A stretch of 42,846 bases of DNA from Bacillota bacterium (GTDB lineage Bacteria > Bacillota > Clostridia > Oscillospirales > Oscillospiraceae), in contig JAQXVF010000036.1 of the NCBI GenBank assembly GCA_029224785.1, forward strand, positions 1 through 42,846, given 5' to 3'. Positions 42,250 to 42,846 of this stretch are shown here, in pieces. Numbering within the stretch: position 1 is the stretch's first letter; each line of letters begins with the position of its first letter. A program made the translations under genes and the position numbers. Below the pieces are notes generated by a model. It was not told where the DNA came from. It saw only the letters and a list, made by a program, of their open reading frames with translations, and searched no databases.

Positions 42250-42846
42250 TTACATGTCCAGATAGGAGTCGGAATACAGAACGTGATTCTTGAAAATGTC
42301 GCAGGACTTGATGGTCTCCATCAGGCGCAGGTCGCAGGGGTTGACGATTGCAGAGGTCAGGCCCTGCATCATAGCCATGGCAACCAGAGCGGAGTCCATG
42401 ATGGGACGGACGGCCTTGGGTGCGCCGTTAGAGTTGTTGGACAGGCCGCCGGTGGACTTCAGGCCCTCGTCAGCAAACATCTTGATGGCATTCAGCACGT
42501 CCATCTGCTTGTCCTGCATACCCTTGACCACCAGGAACAGGGGGTCAAACCACAGATCGGTGGCTTCCATGCCCAGGGACATACCGCGCTCCAGCATATT
42601 CCGGCAGTGCATCATACGCTCGTCGTTGTCCTTGGCAATGCCGTCGGCGGAGCAAAGGGCGATACAGATGGCGTCGTTGGCAGCGGCCAGGTCAATGTAG
42701 GAGATACGGGAGCCGGCATCGGCGGAGTTGACGATGGGCTTGCCGTTGGTGCGGTTGTAGACCTTGATACCGGCCTCGATAGCCTTCTTGTTGGCGGTAT
42801 CCAGAGCCAGAGGCACGTTGTTGAAGTTCTCCTGCAGCAGCTTGAC
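42250..42846 (-). CDS. acsE: Methyl-THF:corrinoid iron-sulphur protein methyltransferase, C-terminal part (start outside window)
   Basis: 198 residues visible of a protein usually near 260; the frame stays open to the right edge, so the Met at 42816 is internal. Pterin-binding TIM-barrel marks are LALDTANKKAIEAG, IALCSADGIAKD, TDLWFDPLF and GLSNNSNGAP (with the conserved pterin-binding Asn), then SAIVNPCD. It transfers the methyl group from methyl-THF to Co(I) of the corrinoid protein, feeding acetyl-CoA synthase. A corrinoid-methionine synthase-type domain is the alternative, but the acsB-acsV neighbourhood makes AcsE the best call. Confidence 0.94.
   Translation of the reverse strand, partial: VKLLQENFNNVPLALDTANKKAIEAGIKVYNRTNGKPIVNSADAGSRISYIDLAAANDAICIALCSADGIAKDNDERMMHCRNMLERGMSLGMEATDLWFDPLFLVVKGMQDKQMDVLNAIKMFADEGLKSTGGLSNNSNGAPKAVRPIMDSALVAMAMMQGLTSAIVNPCDLRLMETIKSCDIFKNHVLYSDSYLDM

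Overview
The window is a gene-dense stretch (about 58% GC by eye) of a Gram-positive, anaerobic, endospore-forming bacterium of class Clostridia, most likely an Oscillospirales/Ruminococcaceae-type gut organism. The main clues are spmA-spmB, a Spo0A-type regulator, the EF-P/M24 peptidase pair, the rnc-smc-ftsY neighbourhood, a CD1247-type protein, and a Wood-Ljungdahl cluster (acsE, acsB, acsV). I see no tRNA, rRNA, CRISPR array or insertion sequence. Almost all genes lie on the minus strand. Many have readable sigma-A promoters (TTGNNN, 17 bp, TANNNT) and GC-rich intrinsic terminators.

Layout. 1-883 (+): 3' part of spmA, then spmB. 943-1167 (-): decayed piece of a YitT-family gene. 1254-3962 (-): yqeG, M24 peptidase, efp, CD1247-like gene; efp has its own promoter. 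4024-4770 (+): unrecognised protein. 4877-5059 (-): rpsU behind a perfect consensus promoter. 5201-14785 (-): smc, ftsY, rdgB, yhbY, nadD-yqeK fusion, rsfS, leuS, one tight operon. 14945-24358 (-): trkH/ktrB, trkA, spoU-type methylase, dprA, topA, trmFO, plsX, rnc, with gaps of 29 bp or less or with overlaps, starting at a promoter near 24440 and ending at a terminator after rnc. 24585-26346 (-): Spo0A-like response regulator and LytR-CpsA-Psr protein. 26501-28356 (-): HtrA protease and a DUF1540 protein. 28611-32058 (+): mltG, U32-family trhP-like gene, tcdA. 32091-36344 (-): gdhA alone, then tldD-pmbA. 36508-42846 (-): acsE (cut by the window edge), DUF3786, acsB, acsV, DUF3786.

How the genes work together. 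The large minus-strand block is core informational machinery: chromosome organisation, SRP receptor, ribosome silencing, tRNA and rRNA modification, topoisomerase, transformation/recombination and phospholipid start. The mltG block couples peptidoglycan strand termination to two predicted anticodon-loop modification enzymes. The last 6 kb encode the acetyl-CoA synthase end of the Wood-Ljungdahl pathway: AcsE delivers methyl groups from methyl-THF to the corrinoid protein, AcsB builds acetyl-CoA, AcsV reactivates the corrinoid protein. CODH and the corrinoid protein subunits (acsA/cooS, acsC, acsD) are not in this window and may lie beyond its right edge.

The least explained parts are the two diverged DUF3786 paralogues bracketing acsB-acsV, the roughly 180-nt leader of acsB (a possible 50-codon ORF and several helices), the diverged Spo0A-like regulator, and a 13-bp promoter element shared by that regulator and htrA. 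All calls come from reading the sequence; no database search was run.
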